DNA from: CAMLIZ01 sp966212505
Lineage (GTDB): Bacteria; Pseudomonadota; Gammaproteobacteria; Burkholderiales; Burkholderiaceae_C
Direction: 5' to 3'
Length of the DNA stretch: 64,000 nucleotides
NCBI GenBank assembly: GCA_966212505.1
Contig: CBIHRS010000014.1
Span: 58,343 to 122,342, forward strand
The position numbers and the translations under genes were made by a program. The notes below the pieces were generated by a model. It worked only from the letters and a program-made list of their open reading frames with translations. It had not been told where the DNA came from and searched no databases. Positions within the stretch are counted from its first letter, which is position 1, and each line of letters starts with the position of its first letter. Below are positions 49,101 to 57,550 of the stretch, in pieces.

Positions 49101-51736
49101 GCGCCCATCAGCGGCCCCATGCCCAGCGCGGCCAGCACCAGCACGGCGGCCGCCGCCGGCGCCACGCCGGGGCCGGTGCAGCACCACCACAGCAGCGCGA
49201 CGCAGGACGGCGCCAGCAGCGAGCGGCGCAGGTTGTCGAGCATCTTCCACAGGTTGAGCGCACCCACGCGGCCGCGCACCGCATCGCGCAGGAAGGGCAG
49301 CAGCTGCCAGTCGCCGCGCGTCCAGCGGTGCACGCGCGAAGCCGCCACGTCGGGGTGCATCGGATGCGCCTCGAGCAGCACCACGTCGCTCAGGTGCGCG
49401 CAGCGGGCCCACACGCCTTCGTAGAGGTCGTGGCTCAACAGCCGGCCCTCGGGAATGCGCTCGTGCAGCACCTCGTGCACCGCGCGCACGTCGAGCAGGC
49501 CCTTGCCCGAGAAGCTGCCTTCGCCGAACACGTCCTGGTAGACCTCGGAGCTGCCGGCGCTGTACACGTCGATGCCCCACTGGCCCGAGAACATCCAGCC
49601 GTAGGGCGTGATCTCCTGCGGCCGCGGGATCGGCGTGGCGATGCGCGGCTGCAGGATGCCGTAGCCGCGCGTCACGCGGCGCGTCTGCGCATCGACCTGC
49701 GGGCGGTTCAGCGGATGCGCCGCAATGGCCACCAGCTCGCGCAGCGTGCCGGGCGGCATCTCGGTGTCGCTGTCGAGCGTCATCAGGTAGCGCACGTCGG
49801 GCGCGATGCGGCTGATCGCGCCCAGGTCCATGAACGGCGAGGGGCCGGCCTTGGCCAGCAGCGCCAGCAGCTGCTCGAGCTTGCCGCGCTTGCGCTCCCA
49901 GCCCATCCACAGGCCTTCGGAGTTGCTCCAGCTGCGCTCGCGGTGCAGCAGCAGGAAGCGCGGTGCAGGCGCTTCGCCCTCGGCTTCCTCTCCAGCCCCG
50001 TGGCGCAGGTTCAGCTCGTCGATGGCATGGCGCGCGGCGTCGAGCAGCAGCCCGTCGTTGGCGGCCTGGCGCTGCGGCGCGTCGGCCCAGTCGGACAGCA
50101 GTGCGTACTGCGTGTGCGCTTCGGGGTTGGCGAGGTGGTGTTGCTCGAGCCGGTGCGCCAGCGCCTGGATCGCGCTGGCCGAACTGATGAAGCAGGGAAT
50201 CACCACCAGCGTGCGGTGCTCGGGCTGCAGCCCGCCGGGCAGGCCCAGGCGGGGCAGCCGGTGCACGCGCACCGATTCGGCCACCAGCCGGTTGACCAGC
50301 GCGATCACGCATTCGGAGGCGGGGATGGCGAGCAGCAGCAGCGTGACCGCCTGCGCCCATGGGGCGAGCAGGCCGTGCTCGCCGCTCATCACGCCGGCGA
50401 TCAGCGCCACGGTGCCGAGCACGATGGCGCCGGCATAGAGCATCCAGCGCATGCGCTGCGTGAGCCGCAGCCCCGGCCCTTCGGCCTTGCGCGGCGATCC
50501 GCCGAGCGCCCGGATCAGCTCGGCGCGGCCGCTGCCGATCAGGTAGTGGTCCGGGCCGGGGGCTTCGGTCACCGCACCCGGCTGCGCGGCATCGGCATTC
50601 AGCCGGGCGGCGTTTTCGCTCAGCTGCAGCGCGGCTTCGGCCACCTGCGTTTCGCTGCGGTTGGTGCGCCGGGCCAGGCGCTCGATCGCATGGGTGCATT
50701 GGTCGCGCGTCAGCTCGCCGTCGGCGCAGAAGGCCGGCGAGCGGCGCAGCCGCTGCAGCACCGGGCTCACGTCGTCGACCAGCGCTTCCCAATCGAGGTT
50801 GTTGATGCCGCGCAGCGCATTCACGGCATGGCTCACGCTGACGTTGTTGGCCGCCTGCAGCTCCTGCGCCGCGGCCAGCGCCGCCACCGGATCGGGCACC
50901 TTGGCATCCAGCCAGGGCAGCCAGCGCGAGGGCTGGCCGGGCACCGGGCTGCGCAGCCGCTGCGTCATCTGCGCCAGGAAGGCCGGCTGCACGCCGCGCT
51001 GCTCGAGCTGGGCATAGAGCTTGTCGAGCTGGGCCTGGGTCAGCGTGTCCTCGTGGTCGCAGCACCAGTTGGCGGCTTCGCGCGCGGCCTTGTTCGAGGC
51101 CACCGTCTCGGCCAGCCGGGCGAGGTTTTCGATCAGCACCACCCGCAGCGTCGCCGGCAGCGCCCACAGCTCGCCGAGGCTCAGTTCGTCGACCTCCTGG
51201 TAGGCCTTGAGGAAGTGCGCCAGCAGGGCGGGGTCGAAGTTCGAATCGGTGTGCGCGACGAAGGCCCACGCGATGCCGTACACCCGCGGCAGCCCGAGCA
51301 GAGGCTCCTGCCGCAGCTTGGGCAGGTCGGCGTAGTAGCGCGCGGGCAGCCCGGTGCGGATCTCGGGCAACTGCGCCTCGATCAGGTGGAAGTTGTCGAG
51401 CAGCCACTCGGCGGCCGGGCTCAGCGCATCGCCTTCGCGGTCGAGCAGCTCGAGGTAGCTGCGCATCCGCTTCAGCGTGCGCAGGTTGTCCTTCAGCCGC
51501 GGGAAGAAGCGCGGCGCACCGGCGCGCCTTCGGCCGCGCCGCCGCTCCACCGGCTGCGCCTGCGCGAGGCTGATGCCGTGCTGGTGAAAACGCTCCAGGC
51601 CGAACAGCACCGAGCGCACCGGCGCCGGCACCGCCCCATGGCGTGGGTCGAGGAAGGCCTGCGCTTCAGCGCGCAGGCCGGGGCTGCGGGCGGTGCGGGC
51701 AGTGGCGGCACCGTCCCCGGAAGGGGCGGCGGCCAT
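43130..51736 (-). CDS. ndvB: Cyclic beta-1,2-glucan synthase (NdvB/ChvB type)
   Basis: 2,868 residues, the normal size of this family. Layout: N-terminal cytoplasmic region (about 1-430); membrane segments around 440-510 and 840-1060; a processive glucosyltransferase (GT84) domain between them with LDSDTEMPPG near residue 654; a glucoamylase-like region; and a long GH94 phosphorylase-like part whose catalytic GTGDWNDGMN lies near 2529. The protein primes, elongates and cyclizes beta-1,2-glucan at the inner membrane; the GH94 part trims chain length. The glucan serves osmoadaptation and host interaction in rhizobia. The start at 51736 is three bases after the stop of the 77-residue gene, so translation is probably coupled. 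Confidence 0.95.
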   Translation of the reverse strand: MAAAPSGDGAATARTARSPGLRAEAQAFLDPRHGAVPAPVRSVLFGLERFHQHGISLAQAQPVERRRGRRRAGAPRFFPRLKDNLRTLKRMRSYLELLDREGDALSPAAEWLLDNFHLIEAQLPEIRTGLPARYYADLPKLRQEPLLGLPRVYGIAWAFVAHTDSNFDPALLAHFLKAYQEVDELSLGELWALPATLRVVLIENLARLAETVASNKAAREAANWCCDHEDTLTQAQLDKLYAQLEQRGVQPAFLAQMTQRLRSPVPGQPSRWLPWLDAKVPDPVAALAAAQELQAANNVSVSHAVNALRGINNLDWEALVDDVSPVLQRLRRSPAFCADGELTRDQCTHAIERLARRTNRSETQVAEAALQLSENAARLNADAAQPGAVTEAPGPDHYLIGSGRAELIRALGGSPRKAEGPGLRLTQRMRWMLYAGAIVLGTVALIAGVMSGEHGLLAPWAQAVTLLLLAIPASECVIALVNRLVAESVRVHRLPRLGLPGGLQPEHRTLVVIPCFISSASAIQALAHRLEQHHLANPEAHTQYALLSDWADAPQRQAANDGLLLDAARHAIDELNLRHGAGEEAEGEAPAPRFLLLHRERSWSNSEGLWMGWERKRGKLEQLLALLAKAGPSPFMDLGAISRIAPDVRYLMTLDSDTEMPPGTLRELVAIAAHPLNRPQVDAQTRRVTRGYGILQPRIATPIPRPQEITPYGWMFSGQWGIDVYSAGSSEVYQDVFGEGSFSGKGLLDVRAVHEVLHERIPEGRLLSHDLYEGVWARCAHLSDVVLLEAHPMHPDVAASRVHRWTRGDWQLLPFLRDAVRGRVGALNLWKMLDNLRRSLLAPSCVALLWWCCTGPGVAPAAAAVLVLAALGMGPLMGALAGLAPSRDDIALRHFLHEGGRELGRAVAGTLWQMAALMRQAVLQADAIGRALWRMLVSRKHLLQWTTAAQAEAEAGREPAWFWRRHLPASVAAVAWAMSGVWMPQADPAWLLMLGALWVLTPVWLWAASQPMRDRRPSARLAPSERDYLQHLARDTWRLFERAVTPDDHHLPPDNLQVDPRPMLARRTSPTNIGLYLLSTVSAQRFGFIGLEEMLQRLGATLESLDKLPRYRGHFYNWIDTQNLQTLNPPYVSTVDSGNLAGHLWAVAQACRELVSTPPSHEIAKRSLQAAVDRLRHANELGLRDVLKAEPLQALLQTDLWAVWRRDPAALRQQWQAAQQACAPLLRTADGDERPELLPLIDLLRQLDSLLLDREVDRDRWPDLLRNLAQRLDAIANAMDFSFLYDPKRRLFHIGYRPGDAALDSSYYDLLASESRLTSYVAIAKGDVPRRHWIALGRPFIGVHDEPTLRSWSGSMFEYLMPSLVMDEPQGGLLHAIAGPAVRAQRDFGDEMRMPWGVSESAYFAQDHTLAFQYSPFGVPRLALRRTPPEDRVVAPYATVLAALVDPPAAVENLRRLERLGVRGLYGFIEAVDYTKTRLSDEGQPQPVSTFMAHHQGMSLVSLCNLLCDDAPRGWFQRAPIAQSHQALLQERLPHEIVFQVGSVQRRPDKAPEPAALSAVRVMGPEALPQGAAPTQLLGNGAYSVALRPSGAGHSSWKGRSITRWRDDALRDAHGTWLMLRRAGEVEFHSLTPAPNPRPDASYMTRFFNDHVEFDVDCAEWESRMVVWVSPDDDVEFRRVTLHNLGANDLEFELLSCFEAVLAPQRADESHPAFSNLFIQAHAIDPHCVMLERRPRLHTEQGMWAAHFLATCEGEPGAVRVLCDRARLLPRLGSMAQARPGASQQADAHGVYDTGLDPVASLTVRVQVPAQARLCLTFATAAAADADMLMTVIDKYRQDVHLKRARLMSATLARIRHRELRVETADIHAIQDMSSLMLQSRTRRRKVPEIALDRRALWRFGISGDKPIALLRINAAQGLPVLRALLTAHRLWEIAGLACDLVVINGEPASYLMPLQQHITAIRNSMGMDQHTQPDRGGVHVLRAQELAPTEIAALQAYARIDLLADGRPLAKLLAQARAADAPPPAPAAAAATPFEGPMPETRHKRAAIAQAPWPDELAASHFSADGREFEIVVNSQRVTPRPWANVLANPDFGCIVTESGAGFTWAANSRMNQLTVWSNDALLDPPSEHFLVQDRATRETWGLMPTMDRNGLQGYRVVHTQGMTSFAHERAGLAVEVRVAVHPRESVKCLRVRLRNTGAQPRQLRLVGMVEWVMGSQRQDRMTLSTEYLPEAQAVFARQLEHMGGFGDGTAFLMLAGLQVSQWTCDRSEFFDRQGNLRLRRPLQGAHGVGLDPCGALEGSVELAPGAQLECFWALGYGPGREAAIALARRMRAPGALAAIAEQAVDDWNRRLSAIVVKTPDALFDAMVNRWLLYQAVVCRIWAKAGFYQAGGATGFRDQLQDAMALVHAEPKALREQILLHASRQFPEGDVQHWWHSPTGAGVRTHFSDDLLWLPYALQHYLEVTGDRSLLEAEAPFLEGAPVPEGAEDAYYVPTVSGQTASVYEHAARTLDRGLRFGVHGLPLMGTGDWNDGMNRIGHHGQGESVWLGWFILRILQDWVPLARARGDEARAERWAQAREQLEQAMRKHGWDGAWYRRAYFDNGHPLGSHLNDECKIDLIAQAWSVFASPPGDLHAAQAMQSADQRLVDRRVGVIRLLDPPLQHQSDNAGYIQAYPPGVRENGGQYSHAAVWAAIAQAQLGHGDLAWEYFQMLSPAHRARGPAGQRRYRIEPYVMAGDTYSVAPYEGRGGWSWYTGSASWLYRAAIESMLGLVLRPDRFCFAPNLPSAWPEAELTLRLKGHVIYVVLRVQGRSRLQGEEGLPPGTLRVPAGQWVMFSELPSECSLLVEVPQPPHPQSERGDAALAEA

Positions 51737-51739
51737 GCG

Positions 51740-51973
51740 TCACCCGATCATGCACAGGCCACCCACGACGAGGGCGCTCAGCGCGACCACCGACATGAAA
51801 CGGGGGCCGGTAAAAGCGCGCAGTTTTTCGGAAAGGCAGTGCAGGGAGAACCACCGGCCCTGGCTGGTCACGCAGCGGCGCATCAGATCCGCCAACGCCC
51901 GGATGTCGGCGTCGATGCATTGATGGGGGTCGTTGCTGGCGGCGTAGAAGACTCGAGCGGTGATGGGTGTCAT
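51740..51973 (-). CDS. Small membrane protein, coupled to ndvB
   Basis: 77 residues: an N-terminal soluble part (TPITARVFYAASNDPHQ, then CIDADIRALADLMRRCVTSQ) and one C-terminal membrane segment (MSVVALSALVVGGLCMIG). The start is preceded by a strong AGGAGG at 6 nt, and the stop is three bases before the ndvB start. I do not recognise the family. Position suggests a helper or regulator of the glucan synthase, or a leader whose translation opens the ndvB start. Confidence 0.75.
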   Translation of the reverse strand: MTPITARVFYAASNDPHQCIDADIRALADLMRRCVTSQGRWFSLHCLSEKLRAFTGPRFMSVVALSALVVGGLCMIG

Positions 51974-52054
51974 TTGAAACCTCCTGAATTCACAGAGAGG
52001 CAATCCGTGTTCCTGCTCACGGCCGGCCGCCGCCCGGCGTGCTACAAGCGGCCG

Positions 52055-53194
52055 ATGATGAGCCCCCGCCGATTGGTCTTCCTGCTCGCGATCCCCCTCG
52101 CGGCGCTCGTGATCCTTCTCGTCATGCTCAAGCGCATGGTGCCGCATGCCGACTACGACCGCAGCGTCTGCGCCCAGCCGCCGCTGAGGACGGTGGAGGC
52201 CCGCAACGCGGCGATGGAGGCCGGCTACGAGATCGACCGGCGCTACGACTGCATCACCAAGGCCTCGTTCGCCGCCATCGAGCAGGAAAGGCGCGCACAC
52301 GCTGCTGCCCAGGGCCGGGCCTCGGCGCCCGCCGTCGCACCGGCTGACGCGGAGCCGACGCTTGCCGAGGCCCGGCGCGGTTTCCGCACCGCGCTGGTGC
52401 TGCCGCCCGACACCGGCTCGCCGCTGCCCGAGCCGCCGCCCCAGCTCTTCGTGCGGTCCGAGTACCGCAATGCGCTGAACGACGCGCTGCCGGTGTTCGT
52501 CACGCCCGATCCGAAGGATGGCCGTCGCCATCCGGCCATCCTCTGGCTGACCGGCGGCAACCCGAATTCGATGGGCGACGTCTGGACACCACAGCCGCCG
52601 GCCAACGATCAGACCGCCAGCGCCTTCCGCGAGGCCGGCGCGGTGCTGATGTTTGCCACGCTGCGCGGCGGCAACGGCCGTGGCGCAGCGCGGGAGTATT
52701 TCTTCGGCGAGGTCGATGATGTGCTCGCCGCGGCGCAGCGGCTCGCGCAGCTGCCGTATGTGGATCCGGCGCAGATCTACCTCGGAGGGCACAGCACCGG
52801 CGGCACGCTGGCACTGCTGGCCGCCGAGGTGGGCGGGCCGTTCAAGGCGGTGTTCGCATTCGGTCCGGTGGGCGAGGTCGACCGCTATGGCGATCCGGCG
52901 GTCGACTTCCGGCGGTTGCCCGAACAGGAGCTGAGGCTGCGCTCGCCGATCCACTGGACCAGTGGCATCGCGATGCCGACCTACCTGATCGAAGGCCGCG
53001 GAACGCCTGGCAACATCGACGAGCTCGAGGCCATCTGCCGCCGCAACCGCAATCCGCTGTTGCACTGCATCCCGGTAGCTGGCGCCAACCATTTCAGCGT
53101 GCTGGCGCCGGTGACGAAGGCCATTGCGGCGCGCATCGTGGTCGGCGTGCCGGGCGCGCAGGAAATCCTGCGGCCCGACGAATTCGGCCGGTAG
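52055..53194 (+). CDS. Membrane-anchored alpha/beta hydrolase (S9/dienelactone-hydrolase-like)
   Basis: 379 residues. N-terminal membrane anchor LVFLLAIPLAALVILLVM (about 5-25), then a roughly 100-residue linker, then an alpha/beta hydrolase core: ILWLTGGNPNS (oxyanion region), nucleophile elbow GGHSTGG (Ser247) and GANHFSV with the likely catalytic His. Type: prolyl-oligopeptidase-like esterase or peptidase facing the periplasm. Two adjacent ATGs (52055, 52058) could start it; the ribosome site is weak. It is divergent from the small ndvB-linked gene (81 bp). Confidence 0.85.
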   Translation: MMSPRRLVFLLAIPLAALVILLVMLKRMVPHADYDRSVCAQPPLRTVEARNAAMEAGYEIDRRYDCITKASFAAIEQERRAHAAAQGRASAPAVAPADAEPTLAEARRGFRTALVLPPDTGSPLPEPPPQLFVRSEYRNALNDALPVFVTPDPKDGRRHPAILWLTGGNPNSMGDVWTPQPPANDQTASAFREAGAVLMFATLRGGNGRGAAREYFFGEVDDVLAAAQRLAQLPYVDPAQIYLGGHSTGGTLALLAAEVGGPFKAVFAFGPVGEVDRYGDPAVDFRRLPEQELRLRSPIHWTSGIAMPTYLIEGRGTPGNIDELEAICRRNRNPLLHCIPVAGANHFSVLAPVTKAIAARIVVGVPGAQEILRPDEFGR

Positions 53195-53211
53195 CGTGAC
53201 CGCGGCGCAGC

Positions 53212-54780
53212 TCAGGTGAGCAGCGTCTTGATCGCGTGCACCAGCACCTCGGGGTCGGCCTGCCCCTTGTAGACCGGCGGCGGCGTCTTGTTGAGCTTGA
53301 GCAACTGGTAGACCGCCATCTGCGCCGCGCGCACCGAGTATTCGACCGTGAACACCACGTCGTCGGGGATCTCGCAGAACTGGCTGACGAACGCGAAGTT
53401 CGTCGAGCCGGCCGGCACCACCTGCGGCCGGTCGCCGGGCGCGCGAACCAGGAACTGGCTGGTGATGTAGGGCATCTTGCAAGGCACGCAGCGCACGCCG
53501 TCGAGGATGGCGGGCAGCTGCTTCTGCAGCCGCAGGTGCCCGCACAGCTCGGTGATGATCTCGGCACCCGAGCAGTCCGACATCCGCTTGGGCACGAAGT
53601 TGCCGATGCGGTCGGGAAAGAGCGCATAGCCCCAGAACACCTGGATCTCCGGCGGCTGGTTCGCGAAGTGCGGCTGCAGGGCGATCACGATCGACATCAG
53701 CCAGTTCGAATCCTGCAGGGTCACGAGGCCGCCGGTGCCTGCGGGGTTGCCGGTCAGCTCCTCGATCAGCTTGACGAGCAGCGGGTCGCGGCAGGTGACG
53801 GTGAACGACTCCCAGTACGACTCGTCGATGTGGTCGGCAAAGGCGGCCGGGTTGCCGAAATCGCGGCGATCGCGCGCGATGCGCTCCCACAAGGCCCAGT
53901 CGGGCGTCTTCTCCTTCGACAGCGGCGGCGCCTGCGTGTGCGAGCCGAGCGTGGAGGCGGCCGTCATCGAGCCGTTGGTGAAGAAGACGGGATCGTCTGC
54001 GGCCACCTCGATGCGGCGCGTGCGGCCATGCTGCCGCACCGACAGCGTGCGGGCCGTGACCTGGGTGGTGGAGGGATCGAACTCGATGTCGTCCACCGTG
54101 CAGCCGAGGTGGAACTGCACGCCCTGCTCGCGCAGCCAGAACTCGATCGGCTTCACCATCGAGTCGTACTGGTTGAGCGGCGAGCGATCCACGCCTTCGA
54201 GCGTGTGGATGCGCGGAAACTCATGCACGAAGCGATGCATGTAGCGCTTGAATTCCACCGCGCTGTGCCAGGGCTGGAACGCGAACATCGTGGCCCACAT
54301 CAGCCAGAAGTTCGTCTTGAAGAACGAAGGCTGGAAGCATTCGTCGATGCGCTTCGTGCCCAGCGAGTCTTCCGACGCGACCGCCATCTGGATGAGGTCG
54401 AGGCGGTCGTGCATCTCGAAGCCCATGCGGTCGGCATCGGACACGGGTTGGCCGCCCGAGACGAGGCGGGCCTTCGAGTGCGTGCGGTGCTCGGCGTTGA
54501 ATTCGACGAACTGGTCGTGCACCGTCTTGGTGGGGTCAGTGAGCGACGGAATGAACGACAGCAGCTCGTAGGTGCAGAGGTAGCTGAAGTTGAACATCCG
54601 GCCGCCGCGGATCACGTAGCCTTCCTCGGGCGTGCCGGTGCCGTCGAGGCTGCCGCCGAGCACGTGGCCCGCTTCGTAGACGTGGATGTGTTCCGGTGCG
54701 AAGCCGCCGTCGCGGATCAGGTGCGCGGCGGTGGCTAGCGAGGCGATGCCGCCTCCGATCAGGTGTGCCTGCTGTGGCAT
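53212..54780 (-). CDS. ohyA: Oleate hydratase, variant active-site type
   Basis: 522 residues. FAD-binding LIGGGIASLATAAHLIRDGG opens the protein, and the long substrate domain has QYDSMVKPIEFWLREQGV, NGSMT and WGYALFPDR, all typical of oleate hydratases (FAD-requiring hydration of 9Z-unsaturated fatty acids to 10-hydroxy acids). Where most members have RGGREM, with the Glu needed for catalysis, this one has RGGRMF, as reported for the Rhodococcus-type family. The start at 54780 has GGAGG 6 nt upstream. It converges on the hydrolase gene (17 bp). It may detoxify or modify unsaturated fatty acids. Confidence 0.92.
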   Translation of the reverse strand: MPQQAHLIGGGIASLATAAHLIRDGGFAPEHIHVYEAGHVLGGSLDGTGTPEEGYVIRGGRMFNFSYLCTYELLSFIPSLTDPTKTVHDQFVEFNAEHRTHSKARLVSGGQPVSDADRMGFEMHDRLDLIQMAVASEDSLGTKRIDECFQPSFFKTNFWLMWATMFAFQPWHSAVEFKRYMHRFVHEFPRIHTLEGVDRSPLNQYDSMVKPIEFWLREQGVQFHLGCTVDDIEFDPSTTQVTARTLSVRQHGRTRRIEVAADDPVFFTNGSMTAASTLGSHTQAPPLSKEKTPDWALWERIARDRRDFGNPAAFADHIDESYWESFTVTCRDPLLVKLIEELTGNPAGTGGLVTLQDSNWLMSIVIALQPHFANQPPEIQVFWGYALFPDRIGNFVPKRMSDCSGAEIITELCGHLRLQKQLPAILDGVRCVPCKMPYITSQFLVRAPGDRPQVVPAGSTNFAFVSQFCEIPDDVVFTVEYSVRAAQMAVYQLLKLNKTPPPVYKGQADPEVLVHAIKTLLT

Positions 54781-54924
54781 GAGGTCCTCCATGCATTGCG
54801 TTGCGTTCGCCGCGGCATGCGGCGTGCCGGCATGTTCGCGGCGCAGGGAGGCGGGACCTTGATGCGGATCAGCCGGCAGGAGGCCGCCCCTGGAGAGGTG
54901 CCTCTACTGCCCTTGAGGCTGCTT

Positions 54925-57546
54925 CTACTGTGAGATCGCGTCGAGCAGCTCGCTCTCGATCTGCAGCTGCGCCTTGCTCTGCTGCAGCTCGGGCCCGTCG
55001 ACGAGGAAGGTGTCTTCCACCCGCTCGCCCAGCGTGCTCACCTTGGCGAGCTGCAGGTTGATGTGGTGGCGCGCCAGCACGCGGGCGATGGCATACAGCA
55101 GGCCCGAGCGGTCGCTGCTGCTCACCGAGAGCAGCCAGCGCTGCTGGCGCTCGTCGGGCCGCAATGACACGCGCGGCGTGACCGGGAACGACTTCACCCG
55201 GCGCGACACGCGGCCGCGGCTCGGCTCGGGCAGCGGGCCTTCGGAAGCGAGCGCCTGCGCGAGCTGGGTCTCGACCAGCTGGATGATGTCGCGGTAGCTG
55301 GCCTGGTTTTCGGGGTCGATCTGCGGGCTGACGACCTGGAAGGTGTCGAGCGCATAGTTGGCCTGCGTGGTGTGGATGCGCGCATCGAGGATGTTGAAGC
55401 CGGCCGCGTCGAAGTAGCCGCAGATGCGCGCGAACAGGTCGGCGCGGTCGGGGCAGTAGACCAGCACCTGCAGGCCTTCGCCCACCGACGAGAGGCGGGC
55501 GCGCACGATCGGCTGGTCGGTCTTGACGTAGCGCCACAGCGAGCGCGCATGCCAGGCGATGTCGGCTGCGTCGTGGCGCGCGAAGTAGCTGACCTCCAGC
55601 GTCTCCCACAGCGGCTTCTCGGTGCCGGGCAGGGCCGACATCAGCGCCAGCGCCGCGCGGGCGTCGGCCTTGCGGGCCTCGATCTCGGCATCGAGGTTGG
55701 GCTTGCCGCCGCCCAGCGCGCGCAGGGTCAGGCGGTACAGGTCTTCGAGCAGCTTGCCCTTCCAGGCGTTCCACACCTTGGGGCTGGTGCCGCGGATGTC
55801 GGCCACCGTGAGCAGGTACAGCGCGGTGAGCGTGCGTTCGTCGCGCACGCGCTCGGCAAAGCGCGCGATCACGTCGGGGTCGCTCAGGTCTTCCTTCTGC
55901 GCGATGCGCGACATCGTCAGGTGGTTCTGCACCAGGAACTCGATCAGCGCCGCGTCGTCCTTCGGGATGCCGTGGTCACGGCAGAACCTGCGCACCTCCA
56001 CCGCGCCCAGGTCGGAGTGGTCGCCGCCGCGGCCCTTGGCCACGTCGTGGAAGAGGGCGGCCACGTAGAGCACGTAGGGCTCGTCGAACTGGGCCGCCAG
56101 CTGCGAGCAGAACGGGTACTCGTGCGCATGCTCCGGCACGAAGAAGCGGCGCACGTTGCGCAGCACCATCAGGATGTGCTGGTCGACCGTGTACACGTGG
56201 AACAGGTCGTGCTGCATCTGGCCGACGATGCGGCGGAACACCCACAGGTAGCGCCCCAGCACCGAGGTCTGGTTCATCAGCCGGAAGGCATGCGTCTGCC
56301 CGCCCGGCTGCTTCAGGATCTCCATGAACAGCGCGCGATTGGCGGGATCGCGCCGGAACTCGCCGTTCATCACGTTGCGGGCGTTGTACAGCGCGCGCAG
56401 CGTGCGTGCCGACAGGCCCTTGATGCCGGGCGACTGCTGGAAGAGCAGGAAGGTCTCGAGGATGGCGTGCGGCTCGCGGGTGTAGAGGTCGTCGCCCGCC
56501 ACCTCGAGCATGCCGGCGCGGTCGAAGAAGCGCTCGTTCACTGGGCGCATCGGCGCATCACCCGAGCCGCTGATGCGCTCCTCGATGTTGAGCATCAGGA
56601 TCTGGTTGAGCTGCGCCACGGCCTTGGCGGCCCAGTAGTAGCGCCGCATCAGCAGCTCGGAGGCGCGGTGCGCCTTGGTGGACTGGTAGCCGAAGCTCTC
56701 GGCCACGGCGGTCTGCAGGTCGAACACCAGGCGGTCTTCGCGCCGGCCGGCCACCATGTGCAGCCGTGCGCGGATCAGCTTCAGCAGCCCCTCGTTGCGC
56801 TGCAGCTGCTTGACCTCGAAGCCGGTGATCAGGCCCTTGGCCGCGAGCTCGGTCCAGGTCTTGCCGAGGCCGGCGGCGCGCGCCACCCACATCACCACCT
56901 GCAGGTCGCGCAGGCCGCCGGGGCTTTCCTTGCAGTTGGGCTCCAGCGAGTAGGGCGTGTCCTCGTACTTCACATGGCGCTGGCGCATCTCGAGCGTCTT
57001 GGCGCGCAGGAAGGCCCGGGCGTCCATCGCAGCGGCGGTGGCCTTGCGGAAGCGCTGGAACAGCTTGCCGGCGCCGCAGAGGCAGCGCGCCTCGAGCAAG
57101 GCCGTCTGCACCGTGACGTCGCGCTCGGCCTCGGCCACGCATTCGCTGAGCGTGCGCACCGAGGAGCCGATCTCCAGGCCGATGTCCCAGCAGGCGGTGA
57201 TGAAGCCTTCGATCGCCGAGCGCAGCGCGTCGTTGTGGTGCAGCTCGTCGTCATCGGGCAGCAGCACCAGCACGTCGATGTCGGAATAGGGAAACAGCTC
57301 GCCGCGGCCGTAGCCGCCCACCGCCACCAGCGCGGCGCCGGGCGGCATCATCGCGTGCAGCCACAGGTCGGCCAGCGTGGTGTCGACGTGTTTCGCGAGG
57401 CTCTTGGTCAGCCGAGTGGCCGCCGCGGCCGTGGGCCGGGAGTCGCGGAACTGCTGGATCAGCGCGGCCTTGCCGTCGCGGAATTGCTGGCGCAGGCTGC
57501 CGATGCCGCCTGTCGCCCGCGGCGGCTTGTCGAGCTGCGCGGACAT
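54925..57546 (-). CDS. glnD: [Protein-PII] uridylyltransferase / uridylyl-removing enzyme
   Basis: 873 residues, full length. Nucleotidyltransferase motif GGYGRGELFPYSDIDVLVLL (about 78-97), the GlnD uridylyltransferase helical domain, an HD domain with LFHDVAKGRGGDHSDLG that removes UMP, and two C-terminal ACT domains (ARLSSVGEGLQVLVYCPDRA, and LSVSSSDRSGLLYAIARV) that sense glutamine. It modifies PII proteins to report nitrogen status. It starts 4 bp after map in the same direction, so they form an operon, an arrangement common in betaproteobacteria. Confidence 0.97.
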   Translation of the reverse strand: MSAQLDKPPRATGGIGSLRQQFRDGKAALIQQFRDSRPTAAAATRLTKSLAKHVDTTLADLWLHAMMPPGAALVAVGGYGRGELFPYSDIDVLVLLPDDDELHHNDALRSAIEGFITACWDIGLEIGSSVRTLSECVAEAERDVTVQTALLEARCLCGAGKLFQRFRKATAAAMDARAFLRAKTLEMRQRHVKYEDTPYSLEPNCKESPGGLRDLQVVMWVARAAGLGKTWTELAAKGLITGFEVKQLQRNEGLLKLIRARLHMVAGRREDRLVFDLQTAVAESFGYQSTKAHRASELLMRRYYWAAKAVAQLNQILMLNIEERISGSGDAPMRPVNERFFDRAGMLEVAGDDLYTREPHAILETFLLFQQSPGIKGLSARTLRALYNARNVMNGEFRRDPANRALFMEILKQPGGQTHAFRLMNQTSVLGRYLWVFRRIVGQMQHDLFHVYTVDQHILMVLRNVRRFFVPEHAHEYPFCSQLAAQFDEPYVLYVAALFHDVAKGRGGDHSDLGAVEVRRFCRDHGIPKDDAALIEFLVQNHLTMSRIAQKEDLSDPDVIARFAERVRDERTLTALYLLTVADIRGTSPKVWNAWKGKLLEDLYRLTLRALGGGKPNLDAEIEARKADARAALALMSALPGTEKPLWETLEVSYFARHDAADIAWHARSLWRYVKTDQPIVRARLSSVGEGLQVLVYCPDRADLFARICGYFDAAGFNILDARIHTTQANYALDTFQVVSPQIDPENQASYRDIIQLVETQLAQALASEGPLPEPSRGRVSRRVKSFPVTPRVSLRPDERQQRWLLSVSSSDRSGLLYAIARVLARHHINLQLAKVSTLGERVEDTFLVDGPELQQSKAQLQIESELLDAISQ

Positions 57547-57550
57547 CGGG

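Noticed and set aside
46100..52054. Long plus-strand open frame running into the hydrolase gene
   Set aside because: It is antisense to ndvB with no family similarity; only the last 379 codons, from 52055, are a real gene.
51974..53890. Upstream extension of the 77-residue gene to 716 codons
   Set aside because: It is antisense to the hydrolase and the oleate hydratase region; the strong ribosome site marks the start at 51973.
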